In this document: positions 45,743 through 57,002 of the stretch, piece by piece
Numbering within the stretch: position 1 is the stretch's first letter
How the letters are laid out: the number at the start of each line of letters is the position of its first letter
Assembly (NCBI GenBank): GCA_016508695.1
Contig: VNKQ01000011.1
Span: 310,001-374,000 of the forward strand
Direction of reading: 5' to 3'
DNA length: 64,000 nucleotides
Source: Hyphodiscus hymeniophilus
Lineage: Eukaryota; Ascomycota; Leotiomycetes; Helotiales; Hyphodiscaceae
Program-made: the position numbers and the translations under genes
The notes under the pieces: generated by a model
Databases searched by the model: none
What the model saw: the letters and a program-made list of their open reading frames with translations, nothing else
What the model was told of the DNA's origin: nothing

Positions 45743-48171
45743 ATGTCCTCACCGGCGGGATCCGTCCGGAAGCGCAAAGATGCTCATACACCCGTTAAAG
45801 CGAAAGATACTCCTGTAACTACCACTGCTGCCCCGCAAGATCCAGATCTGGATGCCTTGGTAAAGGCCAATATTAGACAGACCGGAGTGGAATGGGACTA
45901 CAGAATTGCTTTCTCCATAATCACACTGCTGGCCTTCATCACAAGGTTTTGGGGTATAAGCCATCCGAATGAAGTTGTGTTTGACGAAGTTCATTTTGGA
46001 AAGGTCCATCTGCCCTGATCGCCTTTGAGGAAAGGCATGCTAACTCTTGCCTTTCATAGTTTGCCTCATATTATCTCGAGCGAACCTATTTCTTCGATGT
46101 CCACCCCCCTTTCGGAAAGCTTCTCTTCGCCTTAATGGGATGGTTTGTTGGATATGACGGACATTTCCACTTCGAGAACATTGGCGATTCATACATCGCC
46201 AATAAAGTCCCATATGTAGCATACCGTGCGATGCCTGCCTTCCTAGGTGCTCTCACAGTTCCTGTGGTCTTTGATATCATGTGGGAATCTGGATATACAC
46301 TGCCTGCCTGCGTCTTGTCTGCCTGCTTGGTTCTGTTCGATAACGCCCACATTGGCCAGACACGCCTGATTCTCCTGGATGCTACACTTGTGTTTGCAAT
46401 GGCATGCAGTCTTCTCTGCTATGTCAAGTTTTATAAGCTACGACATGAGCCATTCGGAAGGAAGTGGTGGAAATGGCTCCTCTTGACAGGCTTTTCCCTC
46501 AGCTGCGTCATCTCTACCAAATATGTCGGTGTCTTCTCTTTCGCTGCCATTGGGTCCGCGGTCGCAATCGATCTATGGAGTCTTTTAGACGTCAACCGCC
46601 GCCAGGGAGCATTGTCATTGCCGGATTTCGGAAAGCATTTTGTCGCACGAGCATTTGGCCTTATCGTCCTCCCATTCTTCTTCTACCTGTTCTGGTTTCA
46701 GGTACATTTCGCGATCCTGTATAAGTCTGGCCCGGGAGACGACTTTATGTCTCCTGAATTTCAGGAGACCTTAAGCGACAACGCTATGACCGCAAACTCA
46801 GTAACTATCGATTACTACGACAGTATCCAAATCAAGCACAAGGAGACCCTTGGATACCTTCACAGTCACCCCGATAAATATCCTCTACGATACGATGACG
46901 GTCGAGTTTCGAGTCAAGGGCAACAAGTTACGGGATACCCATATGCGGACGCCAATAACCATTGGCAGATAATCCCTCTCAACGACGACCAAGAGTTGGG
47001 TCACCACGTCAAAAACAACGAACTTGTCAGATTGAGACATATTGTTACAGACACGATGCTTCTATCTCATGATGTCGCTTCTCCATACTATCCAACGAAC
47101 CAGGAATTTACAACTGTCCCAATGGAGGAGGCTCTTGGCGATCGCCTCAACGATACGCTTTTCGAGATCCGAGTTGAGCAAGGAAAGCCTGGCCAAGAAT
47201 TTAAGAGTCTCTCGGGTCAATTCAAGCTAGTTCACAACCCAAGCAAAGTCGCAATGTGGACTCATACAACTCCTCTCCCCGATTGGGCTTATAAGCAACA
47301 AGAGATCAACGGAAACAAAAATCTTGGTCAAAGCTCCAATATTTGGTTCGTTGACGAGATTCCTTCCATTCCGGCTGATAGTCCGCGTTTGGTCAGAGAA
47401 GAGCGCAAGGTCAAGAGCCTGCCTTTCCTCAAGAAGTGGTTTGAGTTGCAACGAGCAATGTTCTTCCACAATAATGCTCTTACTAGCAGTCATCCCTATG
47501 CAAGCGAGCCATTCGTTTGGCCCTTCCTGTTAAGAGGTGTCAGCTTCTGGACACATAACGATACTCGACAACAGATATACTTCCTCGGCAACCCATTGGG
47601 ATGGTGGCTTGCCAGTTCTCTTCTGGCTGTTTTCGTTGGTATCGTTGCAGCAGATCAGTTGTCTCTGCGCCGTGGCGTGGATGCTCTTGATGATCGTAAG
47701 TTTCCAACTACGAGGCATTTGCCAGTCTAACGTTCGATAGGTTCGCGATCACGTCTTTACAATTCCACCGGATTCTTTTTCCTCGCCTGGGCAACACACT
47801 ACCTTCCTTTCTACCTCATGGGCCGTCAACTATTCTTGCACCACTATTTACCATCACATCTCGCGTCTTGTCTTGTCGCAGGAGCTCTGCTTGAATTCAT
47901 TTTTAATGTAGAGCCTGTGCTCGATGATGCTTTAATGGTGAAGCCTGCGAAGAAAGGTGTACCAGTAGCTCCCAGAAAGCATCTACCCGCACGTGAAAAG
48001 CTCGCAGGTCAAAGCTTATTATCCTCCTGGGCCGCTGTTGGCGTGGTACTGGCAATTGTCATTGGTGGATGGTACTTCTTCTTGCCATTGACCTACGGTT
48101 ACCCAGGTCTTTCGGTAGATCAAGTCAACGCAAGGAAGTGGCTGGGATACGATCTACACTTTGCGAAATAA
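45743..48171 (+). CDS. pmt4: Protein O-mannosyltransferase, PMT4 subfamily
   Basis: Three exons (45743-46003, 46060-47695, 47741-48171) give 775 residues. PMTs transfer mannose from dolichol-phosphate to Ser/Thr in the ER lumen. The catalytic Asp-Glu pair is in FDEVHFGK at 80-87, followed by FDVHPPFGKLL; the MIR repeats run through LHSHPDKYPLRY and QQVTGYPYADANNHW. SGPGDDFMSPEFQETL and LPDWAYKQQEI fit the PMT4/POMT1 branch better than PMT1 or PMT2. The first 45 residues are hydrophilic, then about 11 membrane helices. The first intron has a non-standard donor (GTCCAT) but removing it gives HFGKFASYYLERTYFFD; keeping it would stop the protein at once. Confidence 0.94.
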
Positions 48172-49265
48172 ATTAGGAACAGTAGTGGCGTGTACGGTAG
48201 GTCTCGGAAGGTAAAAAGGAGTGGGTGCTGGGGCTCCCTAGGTGCGTGGGTCTTCGATTAGCGACTGCATTGTAAAATATCTCCCAATGTCATTTCAGAT
48301 CCTTCAGGATTCATGGTTTGTGTCTCTGCTTGATGTCTTGCAGATCTGAGGTTTTGCAGTGAGTGTCTTCGGTTTGAAAAGATTGCAAATTTCAATAATC
48401 CTACAGTTCATTCCCGGATTTCTACAATGTGAGTGTAATTTAGTCTAGATCATCAACGGCCAATCCTTTCCTGCTCTCAACTATCCTACTAAGCCCGGGG
48501 CAAGACTTCCCAACTGCTTTACAATCTATGGTCCAGATAGCCTGTGGATTTGAAGAACATTGTAAGCGAAGTAGACACATTATCTAGCCGTAATGCGGTC
48601 TTATTCGTAGTAGGCACTCACGAGAAGTCCTGAGTGTACCTTAGTTGAAAGGGGAGTTCTTTCATGCTTGCTGTAGCGCGCTCCTGCCTGCAGCTTCTGC
48701 CGACGTGCTTCACAAGGCTGTTTCGGTAACCGATCTCTCCATCTCCCACCCTCTTCCCCTCACTCCCTCTGAACATCTTCCACCTATCTTCCAAATTCCC
48801 TCAACCGCAGAAAAATTTTCCTGTCTATTACACAATCGACACAGTCAGTGACGCAGGTCAGCTGTAGTTCTTCGCCTTCCAGTTCGATGCGTCTTGCTTA
48901 CTCTTCGCAGCGCTGTACAGCCACCGACGCGCCTTGAATCACGCCATGTAAGTCTTGGTAATTTTCCTCATTTACTCTTGGCTTCCCAATGCCCCGATCC
49001 GCATGTTAAAACACGTTTATTGCTATACATAAGCTGTAACACGGCGGAAGCCAAGTAAAATCTCAGGAGAAGTTCGGGAGTGCCTTCGCCGTTTGTCTTG
49101 ACCTCACTTCATGTATGATACGGATTTGTAACCTTTTACGCTGACTTGGAACGCGCTAAATCATCTCTCCGGCAGAATCGCTACTCCAACATAGTACCCA
49201 TTGATCCTGATCCGTTGACCAAGTTGGCCGGTCTGTCGATTCACTCATCTCCTACCACCGGTCCT
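48172..49265. other. Intergenic stretch with pyrimidine-rich leader
   Basis: About 1.1 kb after PMT4. From 48735 the DNA becomes pyrimidine-rich like a fungal leader, and a GTAAGT at 48950 with a GGCAG acceptor near 49176 suggests an untranslated intron serving the MYND-type gene that follows. No other gene is recognised. Confidence 0.4.
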
Positions 49266-49785
49266 ATGTCAATGGCCAAGTGCAACATCTGTGGAGATGA
49301 AGCCAAGAAGCTCTGGCTCTTGCAAAATCACTCATTACTGCTCTGCCAATAGCCAAATAACCGACTGGGTTGCCCACAAGCTTCTTCGCAAGACTTTCAA
49401 GGATTTCCGAAACCGCCCCTCGCCAGGTAGTCGTCGTGCAATCCTTTTCCAGTACAATCAAGAGGTCCCTACATTTATCTGGATCGAATGTTCCAATAAT
49501 CATGATGGATGCGAAGATGCGACTGTCTCTTTGACAAAGATCGTCGATGGCGACCTTGAGACTCGGCTCATTCGTAGGAATTTTGTCAGAAACAGAAATA
49601 TCGAAGAAGGTCGTCTTTCCTTGGTCATCCAGAAGGGGGCTTTCATGCCTCCACGCCCTGAAAAAGTTTTGAAACAATTCCTTGAAGAGAACAAGTCTCA
49701 CTTCACGAAAGACGATGTCAAAGCGAATTGCAGAAGAAAATGGGCTGAGATAGTCTGGTGTCACCATATGATCTCGAGTGCATAG
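49266..49785 (+). pseudogene. Broken MYND zinc-finger gene
   Basis: The ATG at 49266 reads MSMAKCNICGDEAKKLW, the first CxxC of a MYND finger, but then runs out of frame. The continuation, CKITHYCSANSQITDWVAHK, lies in the next frame from about 49322 and goes on to 49785 (RNRPSPGSRRAILFQYNQE...). So the finger is split by a frameshift around 49311-49322. In the second half, Cys expected before Gln is Ser (NSQ) and the final Cys is Arg (HKLLR), so the zinc site is also damaged. The downstream part resembles fungal MYND-protein sequence without a known function. A sequencing error could explain the shift but not the lost cysteines. Confidence 0.6.
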
Positions 49786-50855
49786 GGAAAGTCGACCAGA
49801 GATGTCCCCTAAGGCATTACCAATGTGACAAGAAGCTTGCCTGTAGCCATATTTTATCAATCATTAACCGTATGATGACACTTCCTTCGATGGTAGTGAT
49901 CATCTCACAAACATATGCTATTCCCATCAAGTACAGCCAGGTTCTGCATGACAAGCAGAACAGAAAGCATGTCACCTGAAGTTCAAGAGGTCCTGGTGGT
50001 CCAATCTAGCTCATTACAAATGGCATCGGATACCAGGACGGTAGGTTGGTAAGTACCGTAATTGGACATATGACGTGCGACACCCCTTTTTTTGTCATTC
50101 CTCGATCAGATACTATCACTGCACTGTACTCGGATCTCGGTTGTGGCAACTTGTGGCAAGACTGGACTCGATCCATCTCCACCTACTAGAGGACCGTACT
50201 ACTGTAACCACGGAAAAGTGCACCAGGTGGAGGTTTACATTGCAGAAAGCATAAAGCGACTGGTTTTGATTCTCTGGTTAGTTCATATATTATTTATTTG
50301 TTGATTCATTTATTCATTTATGCTTGTATGCTCAATCTTCTCTCGGTCTCATTCTCATCCTCGTATTTACCCCGTCTTTGAGATTTTCGAGTCAGGGGAG
50401 TGTACTAGAGTTGACTAAACGGATAGAGCTTATGGCTCACATGACCTTGACCACTCACGAGGCGGTCCTAACGCCTCCAGCTGGGTTGTTGACGAGCTAT
50501 CCCCAATTCGCCTAAGTACAGATCGCTGCGCCCATCCCCCTTCCAGTCCAGTCCAGTCCCCGTCTCCCACTCGGTCAGCCTTCGCCGCAATTTCTGCCTC
50601 TATTTCACACTCGTTTCCCTTCCAACACTCCTTCCAACTGTCAAGAACCTTCGTTTGAAAAGCCTCAAATCTACACCTTACCTTCTCTTGTACAAAACAC
50701 TCGCTATTTTATATTCTCAAGTAAGTCTTCCTGCCGACTTCAACCACGCGTCGAGTCGCGCTTCGAGTCAAGGAAGATGACCCAGTCAGGAAGCTAATAC
50801 GAGGTCTCTGCAGATTCACATTCCAACAATCTAAGACCTTTTTAATCATCTAAAA
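49786..50855. promoter_or_regulatory. Upstream region of the first GPI-type protein, with leader intron
   Basis: About 1.1 kb without a gene. A pyrimidine-rich tract (50530-50640) precedes TATTTTATATTC at 50705, and a clear leader intron follows at 50721-50813 (GTAAGT donor, CTAATAC branch site, CTGCAG acceptor), just before the ATG at 50856. This arrangement is typical of strongly expressed fungal genes. Confidence 0.55.
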
Positions 50856-51601
50856 ATGCAATTCTCGAAGCTCATTATCGCCGCCGCGGCCTTCGCCGTC
50901 GCACAGGCAACTATCCAGTTCGACAACACCGTATTCAACAACCTCACGGCTGGCAAGCCCTTCGAGTTCACCTGGTCTGACGCCACTGGACCCGTTACCA
51001 TTCTACTCAAGAATGGCGATCCCGCGGATTTGAAGACTGTCAGCACTGTCGCAAGTAAGTGCCATCTGCGCCGATGCGTGGTCGCGCCTAATAATACGAT
51101 TTAGGTGGATTGTCCGGTACATCCTACACCTGGGACGTCCCATCCTCCCTCCCAGCCGACACCTATGCCTTCACAATCACCGACGGAGTCACGACCAACT
51201 TCAGCCCTCAAGTTCAATTGATTGGCGGAGCCAGTTCTTCGTCGGCTGCCGCATCCTCTACAGCTGCGGCATCATCATCAGCTGCGTCGTCCTCATCAGC
51301 TGCGTCGTCCTCATCAGCTGCTGCATCCTCATCGTCTGGCTCAACCTCCTCGGGTGCTTCGACCACTTCGACCGGTTCCTCCACAACTTCGACTGGCTCG
51401 TCTACAGCAGCAAAGACCTCCTCTGGCTCTACATCCACAGGCTCAAAAACCACATCCACTGGTTCCTCATCAACTGGATCCCCAACTACCTCGGCGACAC
51501 AAGCTGCGTCCTCGACTTCCGCTCCCGGCTCTGCCGCAGGTCTCGAGTCGCCCCTCGCTTTCGTCTTCTTGGCTCTCGCTGCATTCTTCACCCTCAACTA
51601 A
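50856..51601 (+). CDS. Secreted Ser/Thr-rich GPI-anchored cell wall protein, Kre9/Knh1-like N-terminus
   Basis: Two exons (50856-51054, 51105-51601) give 231 residues. A signal peptide (MQFSKLIIAAAAFAVAQA) is followed by a domain of about 90 residues (FNNLTAGKPFEFTWSDATGP ... SGTSYTWDVPSSLPADTYAF) of the PF10342 Ser-Thr-rich/Kre9 type. Residues about 112-205 are Ser/Ala/Thr/Gly repeats, likely O-mannosylated, and the C-terminus (PLAFVFLALAAFFTLN) is a hydrophobic GPI-attachment signal preceded by small residues. Family members are plasma membrane or wall proteins of unclear function. A paralogue lies 1.3 kb downstream on the same strand. The spacing and leader intron suggest good expression. 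Confidence 0.93.
51281..51316 (+). repeat. Intragenic 18-bp tandem repeat
   Basis: GCTGCGTCGTCCTCATCA occurs twice in exact tandem (51281-51298, 51299-51316), followed by a near copy. It encodes AASSSS-type repeats in the Ser-rich stalk. Such in-frame repeats in wall proteins often vary in number between strains. Confidence 0.85.
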
Positions 51602-52853
51602 ATCGCACGCCATGAGCAGACTTGGTGGAATATACAAATACATGAGAGCTATTACGATGTTTAAATATGGAAGCGGATATTTATGCGATACTTTATGCCT
51701 GGATTGCTTGCATAGCGTCTGATTACTTTCTTGTAATCGATAATTTGGGGTGGGAAAAGGGGGTGGTTACATAGTGTATATGTATGTATTTGCGCATGAC
51801 TGTGCTGTAGATGAGATGAATAGGTTGTGAAAAGTGTTTTGTTGCAAACTATTCCGCGTTTTCCTCTTCCTTCTATACACCCTCTCATGCGTTGCCCAAG
51901 TTTTAAAGAAGGAAGTTCTTCAACTCCCCTTAGTCCCCAAAAAGTCCTCCAATAAGGCTCCGTTTCACCTACATCCTCATGCGCCGAAAAGCAGCTTTTG
52001 AATCCTCCAAGCATCATAATGCTAGGTAACTCTCCGCAATGTGCAGAAATAACCACTCTTTTTGCCCCTCGGACAGGAGGAAAGTTTCTCAGATTCTTTA
52101 AACAATTCACAAAATCGCTTCAGATGGCACGGTCTCGACTCACGATTTCATCTGTCAGATCGTGGCTTGCTCCCTCGCCCGCCCACTTCGTACATTCAGC
52201 TCGTATCCATGCATATGCCATACGCGCATTTGAGCACGCCACATTTTGGCATCGCCCCAAGAATTCTTCCCTCCGAAACGCCTCGAGGCTACAAACCTAT
52301 GAAGGTTGCGGCGTGAATTATTGAGTGTGTCTTTCCTGCCTCTACGACTCTGACGCTTCAGATATTATTAGCGGTAAAAGAGAAAGCATGCTTCATCTGG
52401 TGGGATTAAGGATCAGCAATCGAGTATCTGCTGGCCGGGATATGAGGACCAGCATTACCCTGTGCACAAGGTGCAGCAGTGCATAAATTATGCAGGTACC
52501 GATTTGAAGTCACAAGTTTGACGACACGTGACGGCACGTGATACAAACAGAAGTCGACGACTCCATCTCTTGCGATTCATGGCATTCTCCATGGACTGGT
52601 TCGAATATATATTTAGAGCCTCCAAGGTCTTGGAAAAGGGCTATCTAGACCAGTGGCTGGACGCGTATCGAGCCTCAATGGTTCCGTCGCGTGTTTTGTG
52701 AAGAGAGGAATGCGATACAATGCCAGCATTCTTGAAGCTCCTATTTATTACTTCAGTCCCATCCCATTTGTTGCTTTCTCTCCTTCTCGCTCCTCTTCAA
52801 TCATCTCCTCTACTCCAACCATCTACTCAAGCGTCACATACACACCACCAAGC
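51602..52853. other. Intergenic between two wall-protein paralogues
   Basis: About 1.25 kb. The 3' part (52740-52850) is pyrimidine-rich, the expected leader of the second paralogue. ACACGTGACGGCACGTGAT at 52523-52541 holds two CACGTGA sites, possible bHLH targets. Otherwise empty. Confidence 0.45.
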
Positions 52854-53800
52854 ATGCACTCCCAAATGCTCTTCTTGACTGGGGCAGCTGCCCTAGCCTC
52901 CCTTGTCTCTGGTGATATCTTCTTCACCATGAGCGGCCAGATAAGCACCGTAGCCGGAACACCGTTCAATATAACCTGGGCTTCGACCACAGGGGCCGAG
53001 GATTCAGTAACGCTGTTGCTGCGAAAGGGTGATGCGGATGCTTTGAGCACTGTTGCTACGATCGCTTGTACGTCTCTTTCCCTGTGTATTTTCCCTTGCT
53101 TCTAAATACACAACTCTGGAAATGTTTTTCATGTTGTGATTGAGAGTTTTGCGTTTATTGAATGCTAGCTTTCCTCGCACACGATGAGCTCAACTGACAC
53201 CCAAAAGCATCCATACAAAACACAGGCTGGTATCTCTGGACGCCCTCCTCATCCCTACCATCCGGCACAGACTACGCATTTCAGATAGTCGACGACGCCG
53301 ACGAAGCCGTGAACAATTATTCCGGCCACTTCCCCCTCGTCTCCTCCGGCACCAGTTCCTCATCAAGCTCTCTCCCCTCTTCTTCCGCCTCCGCGTCCAT
53401 CACATCGACGACTTCCATGCCCCCGCTAACATCCTCCTCATCTTCAACCTCAACGCACGCGGGGAATTCTACCTTCACAACAACAGTCCTCGCCAGCTCA
53501 AGCACGGGCTTCTCAAACTCGACAATGTCGACGAGCGCCTCTGCGAGCAGCGGCATGACAGCTGCTGCTTCTAGCAGCGTTAGCACGAGCACCGAGACGC
53601 AGATCGTGCCGGCCACGACGGCCATCGCGACGGGCGTCGCTACGCTGACTGGGAGTTCTCCGACGGAGAGCTCCGGGCCGAGTAACTCGGGAGGCGTCGT
53701 CACGGTGCGTGGAAGCAGTGGGGTGCTTTGTGCGTTGGGTCTCCTGGGGGATTCATGCTTGGTCTGTGATGGAGAAGGGATTCACGGCGTCGAGGGATGA
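52854..53800 (+). CDS. Second Kre9-like Ser/Thr-rich secreted protein, C-terminus apparently frameshifted
   Basis: Two exons (52854-53067, 53208-53800) give 268 residues as read. Signal peptide MHSQMLFLTGAAALASLVSG, then the PF10342-type domain (SGQISTVAGTPFNITWASTT ... TGWYLWTPSSSLPSGTDYAF), then a long Ser/Thr-rich stalk. The intron acceptor is CCAAAAG at 53207, chosen because it gives SSIQNTGWYLW. A GPI tail is expected, but the frame ends in a hydrophilic sequence. One extra G in the G5 run at 53746-53750 would give GVLCALGLLGGFMLGL and a stop at 53769, a proper hydrophobic tail. So either the sequence lacks one G or the protein has truly lost its anchor. Confidence 0.83.
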
Positions 53801-54141
53801 TGTGACGCAGGCTGGGGACTTCGGATCAGCTTCTTGTAGACCTTCGCGTGGAACCATGCTTGCAACTCTCTTCGCTGTTACGGGTCGGCGAGGGTCGTTG
53901 CTACTTTGACGGTCTAAGGGGTACTGAACAATTGGAGCAATGCAGATGGATTGGTAGGTTATAGTAGAGGCAGGCACTTGAGCAACAAGAATCTCAAAAT
54001 GAGAAAGTACAATTAGAGGACCTGCACTTATGATAAATAGTTATCATTTCCAATATTTCTATGCACCACGCCAATGCGCCGCTAACCCAAGGTATTCTAT
54101 GCCAATCCAGATGCGCTGATGCCTGTCACATGCCCATCATA
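53801..54141. other. Convergent 3' region
   Basis: About 340 bp between convergent stops; no gene seen. Confidence 0.5.
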
Positions 54142-55296
54142 TCAATCATCTTCATCCATGAAGCTCAGACAATCCAGCTCCGTCCTGACGAGCCTCTCGA
54201 ATTCCGCCCTCTCAATACCCGACACTTTAGCCAGCCTCCAAAGGCTCTTGATACTAGTCCCGATATGCTGTTTGATCCCAAATTCACTCTGCTCCTTCCC
54301 AGCAGCATGCCTCTCTAATCTCTCCACCGTCTCACTTCCACTACTGCTCGCACTCGAGCTCGGTCTCGGCTGCACCATCCCATCGATTTGTCCCCCAAAA
54401 CCGTTGGTATGAGGGGCTTTGGACCATGCTGCGGAGGTCTCGCTCAATTCAGGATGATGGGCTGGAGATAGATTCGATCGTAGCTCGCGTGTGAGTTCAT
54501 CATTCCCGAGCGTGGATTCGACCTCGCCGTTGTGTTTTGCTTCGTCCGGGTCGTGGTTGTCCAGCGCGGGCTGTACAGACTCGTATTGTGCATAGTAAGC
54601 ATCCTCATCCGTGGCAGGTATATTGGAGGTCATGGGGGCTGGTCGGGAACTGTCTTCGTCCGGCGCAGGAGTATTCCCACCGCCGGGCGTCTTATCATAT
54701 TGTGCCCAATAGTCATCATCATCATCCTCGTCCTCGTCCGGTGTGTACAGACTATCGGCATTCTTAACATGCAGATCCTGCGTGCTGACATGCGTCGCTG
54801 TCTCGAAGGCGTCTTCGGCAGCAGATATACTCGAGGCTCCCCACGAGGATTCGCCGCCGTCCAACACGCCCACCTCTCCGATCCGCCAGCCATCTCCTCC
54901 TCCTACCTCATCGTTGACGCACCACACTAGTTTCACACTCAGTCCCAGATCGGCCAGACATACCAAAGCCTGCAGCGTCTCCTCATCCACCCTCTTGTAC
55001 CTCGCGCGTACCTCTACCTCCCAGTCGACCTCCACCTCTCCCGACACGGGATGTGGTTCCAGCCTCTGGTTCGTGACGGCCTTCCCCAGCTGCGACGCCT
55101 TCGTAGAGTCGTAGCATAGCAGTGGGAGCCACGGGTCCGAACTTGCGCCCGAGAGCAGCTGAACCCTCTGTCGCAGAATCGGGGAGAGGAGCGGAAGGAG
55201 AGCCGTCGGTGGTGAAGGCGCGACTGCCGCTGCGGGTAAGGAGGCCAGGAGTGGTGAGAGGAGGACCTCTGTTCGTGGCGGGGTTGGTGTCGACAT
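54142..55296 (-). CDS. Uncharacterised acidic protein with YWAQYD motif
   Basis: A single exon of 384 residues beginning MSTPTPPRTEVLLSPLLASL. The first 145 residues look folded (LSPILRQRVQLLSGASSDPWLPLLCYD, ALVCLADLGLSVKLVWC). Then come acidic low-complexity tracts with the repeated DDDDDYWAQYD and DEDAYYAQYE, and a C-terminal helical part (IKQHIGTSIKSLWRLAKVSGI). The pattern is like that of an unnamed protein found across filamentous ascomycetes, but I cannot give a function. No signal peptide or membrane helix; probably cytosolic or nuclear. Confidence 0.78.
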   Translation of the reverse strand: MSTPTPPRTEVLLSPLLASLPAAAVAPSPPTALLPLLSPILRQRVQLLSGASSDPWLPLLCYDSTKASQLGKAVTNQRLEPHPVSGEVEVDWEVEVRARYKRVDEETLQALVCLADLGLSVKLVWCVNDEVGGGDGWRIGEVGVLDGGESSWGASSISAAEDAFETATHVSTQDLHVKNADSLYTPDEDEDDDDDYWAQYDKTPGGGNTPAPDEDSSRPAPMTSNIPATDEDAYYAQYESVQPALDNHDPDEAKHNGEVESTLGNDELTRELRSNLSPAHHPELSETSAAWSKAPHTNGFGGQIDGMVQPRPSSSASSSGSETVERLERHAAGKEQSEFGIKQHIGTSIKSLWRLAKVSGIERAEFERLVRTELDCLSFMDEDD

Positions 55297-55885
55297 TTTG
55301 GTTATCTATGTCGGGTATCACATGCAAATTCTCCTGCCAAAGTATCTGCTCAGGGCCCTGCGGTGAAGATATAGGTCGTGTGCAAGGGATTCAAGAAGAC
55401 ATTTCTATGGTGAAAGGAATGATTATATTGACAAGATGACAGAAAGAAGGTCACTTAATGCCTCTGGCTGTCCTGTGCAGCACCGCGATACCCATGAGTT
55501 GCCGTATGACCTATTTTGGTGGAGGAACGGTACCTGTCCACCGATCCTTTTGTCCGAATTTGGCGAGTGACGGGAGAAAACTGCGGCTGTACGAGGTGGA
55601 TACAAGGCTGAGAGCACGTGGTTTCCGGTCAGATTTCTCGGTGATGATTACCAGAGATTGTATTTGATTGGTTGTATCGGCCATCTATTGAATGAGGTTT
55701 GGAATTCTGTATGACATGTTGTATCTTCGGCATGGTATTTACTTCAAGGGTAATACTACAAGGGTAATTCTCAAAGTCCACCTTGGCTCAGCCTCCAAAG
55801 CTCCGAATAAAACATTTCGCAGCTGGAAACAACACGATAAGAGCGAACCTCTGCGAATACATGTATGATTATGTGGTAAAGCCCA
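55297..55885. other. Intergenic between two minus-strand genes
   Basis: About 590 bp holding the promoter of the acidic protein and the 3' end of TPC1. A partial direct repeat, CAAGGGTAAT, occurs at 55745-55765. Nothing else. Confidence 0.5.
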
Positions 55886-57002
55886 TCATCCAGCTTCCTT
55901 TGATTCCCCTTCCATACCCATGAGGATACGTAACGCCCATTCATATGTCCACATGGTAACAGCGCTGGCTGGAGCTGCTTTGAAAAGACTAGACCTTGTT
56001 AGAAATCACCTAATGACCGCAACTGAATGCTCACCTGACAGTCAACCCTCTATACAAGCCTCTTTTACCTTCCTTCTGGATAATACTTCGCATGGTTTTG
56101 AAGACTCCCTTATAAACCGGGATGTTCTTGTGCACATATTTGCTTCTTGTAGGCCCCTGGACTTGTAGTCGTTTTCGAATCAAATCCAAAGGGAAGACGC
56201 ACGTTTTGGCAAAGAGCGAAGCCATGATTCCTGCGGTTGCATCTCCAGATCCAAATGGAAGCTGCAAATTGCCCAAGGGAAGTCTCAGCGTCTCGTATGT
56301 TGCGAAGAAGATACCCATGTAGGGCAATATCTGTCCCACACTTGCCGTCAATCCTTGATAAAACCCTCGAGGTCCTTCATTGGCGACTATCTCCCGGACT
56401 GAAGCTCGTAGTGAAGCATATACTTTCTCCGTGCCCTGAGCAGCAAATCGAGTCCGTAGGAGATCCAGAGGATAAGTCGCAGCTGTCGCAACAGAACCGG
56501 CACTAGCTCCAGCAATGAAGCTCTCAGCAGCCGCAGGCAGCCTGTTATCTCCAAAAGCCTTCTGCAGCCCCAAAGTGACTGTGCGGTAAGTCGTGAATTG
56601 GATTGCACCGTACGAAACGTACATCAGTTCCGCTGGGATATTACCCTTCCATAATCCTGTGATGCCCTCTGCCCGGAGTATATGCTTGATCGTAGGTAGG
56701 GTGCCTTTATATATCGGGGAGCCTTTCAGATCTCGATGCGACAATGGATCTGAGAGCGAATGGGTTTGCAGTTGGAGTCGGATCTTTACAACATCGAGAG
56801 GCGCGATTACAAATCTGTAGGCCAGAATTAATCCAGTATCTCCTAAGCATTGTGAAAATACTCACCTAGCTATCAAGCCAGCTGCAGCTCCAGCAATAAC
56901 AACCTGTGATTTGGAGCCCTACAATCCTGTCAAAATAGGCTCTTAATCAATGAAGTCAAAATGGCACACCTCATCCTTCAGGTGCTCTCCGCTTCTAGAC
57001 AT
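55886..57002 (-). CDS. tpc1: Mitochondrial thiamine pyrophosphate carrier
   Basis: Four exons (57002-56970, 56918-56866, 56814-56035, 55988-55886) give 322 residues. Three mitochondrial-carrier repeats carry PLDVVKIRLQLQ, PLDLLRTRFAAQG and PLDLIRKRLQVQG signatures, giving six membrane helices. MSRSGEHLKDEGSKSQVVIAGA and THSLSDPLSHRDLKGS are typical of fungal Tpc1, which imports thiamine pyrophosphate across the inner mitochondrial membrane. The frame is open further upstream to another ATG at 57191, giving 63 extra residues, but family members start near 57002. It is divergent from the dioxygenase gene. All phases agree. Confidence 0.93.

Noticed and set aside
51214..51597. Acidic antisense frame over the first GPI protein, and a similar one at 53317-53703
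   Set aside because: Mirror images of Ser/Ala codon repeats; stop codons are simply avoided by the repeat.
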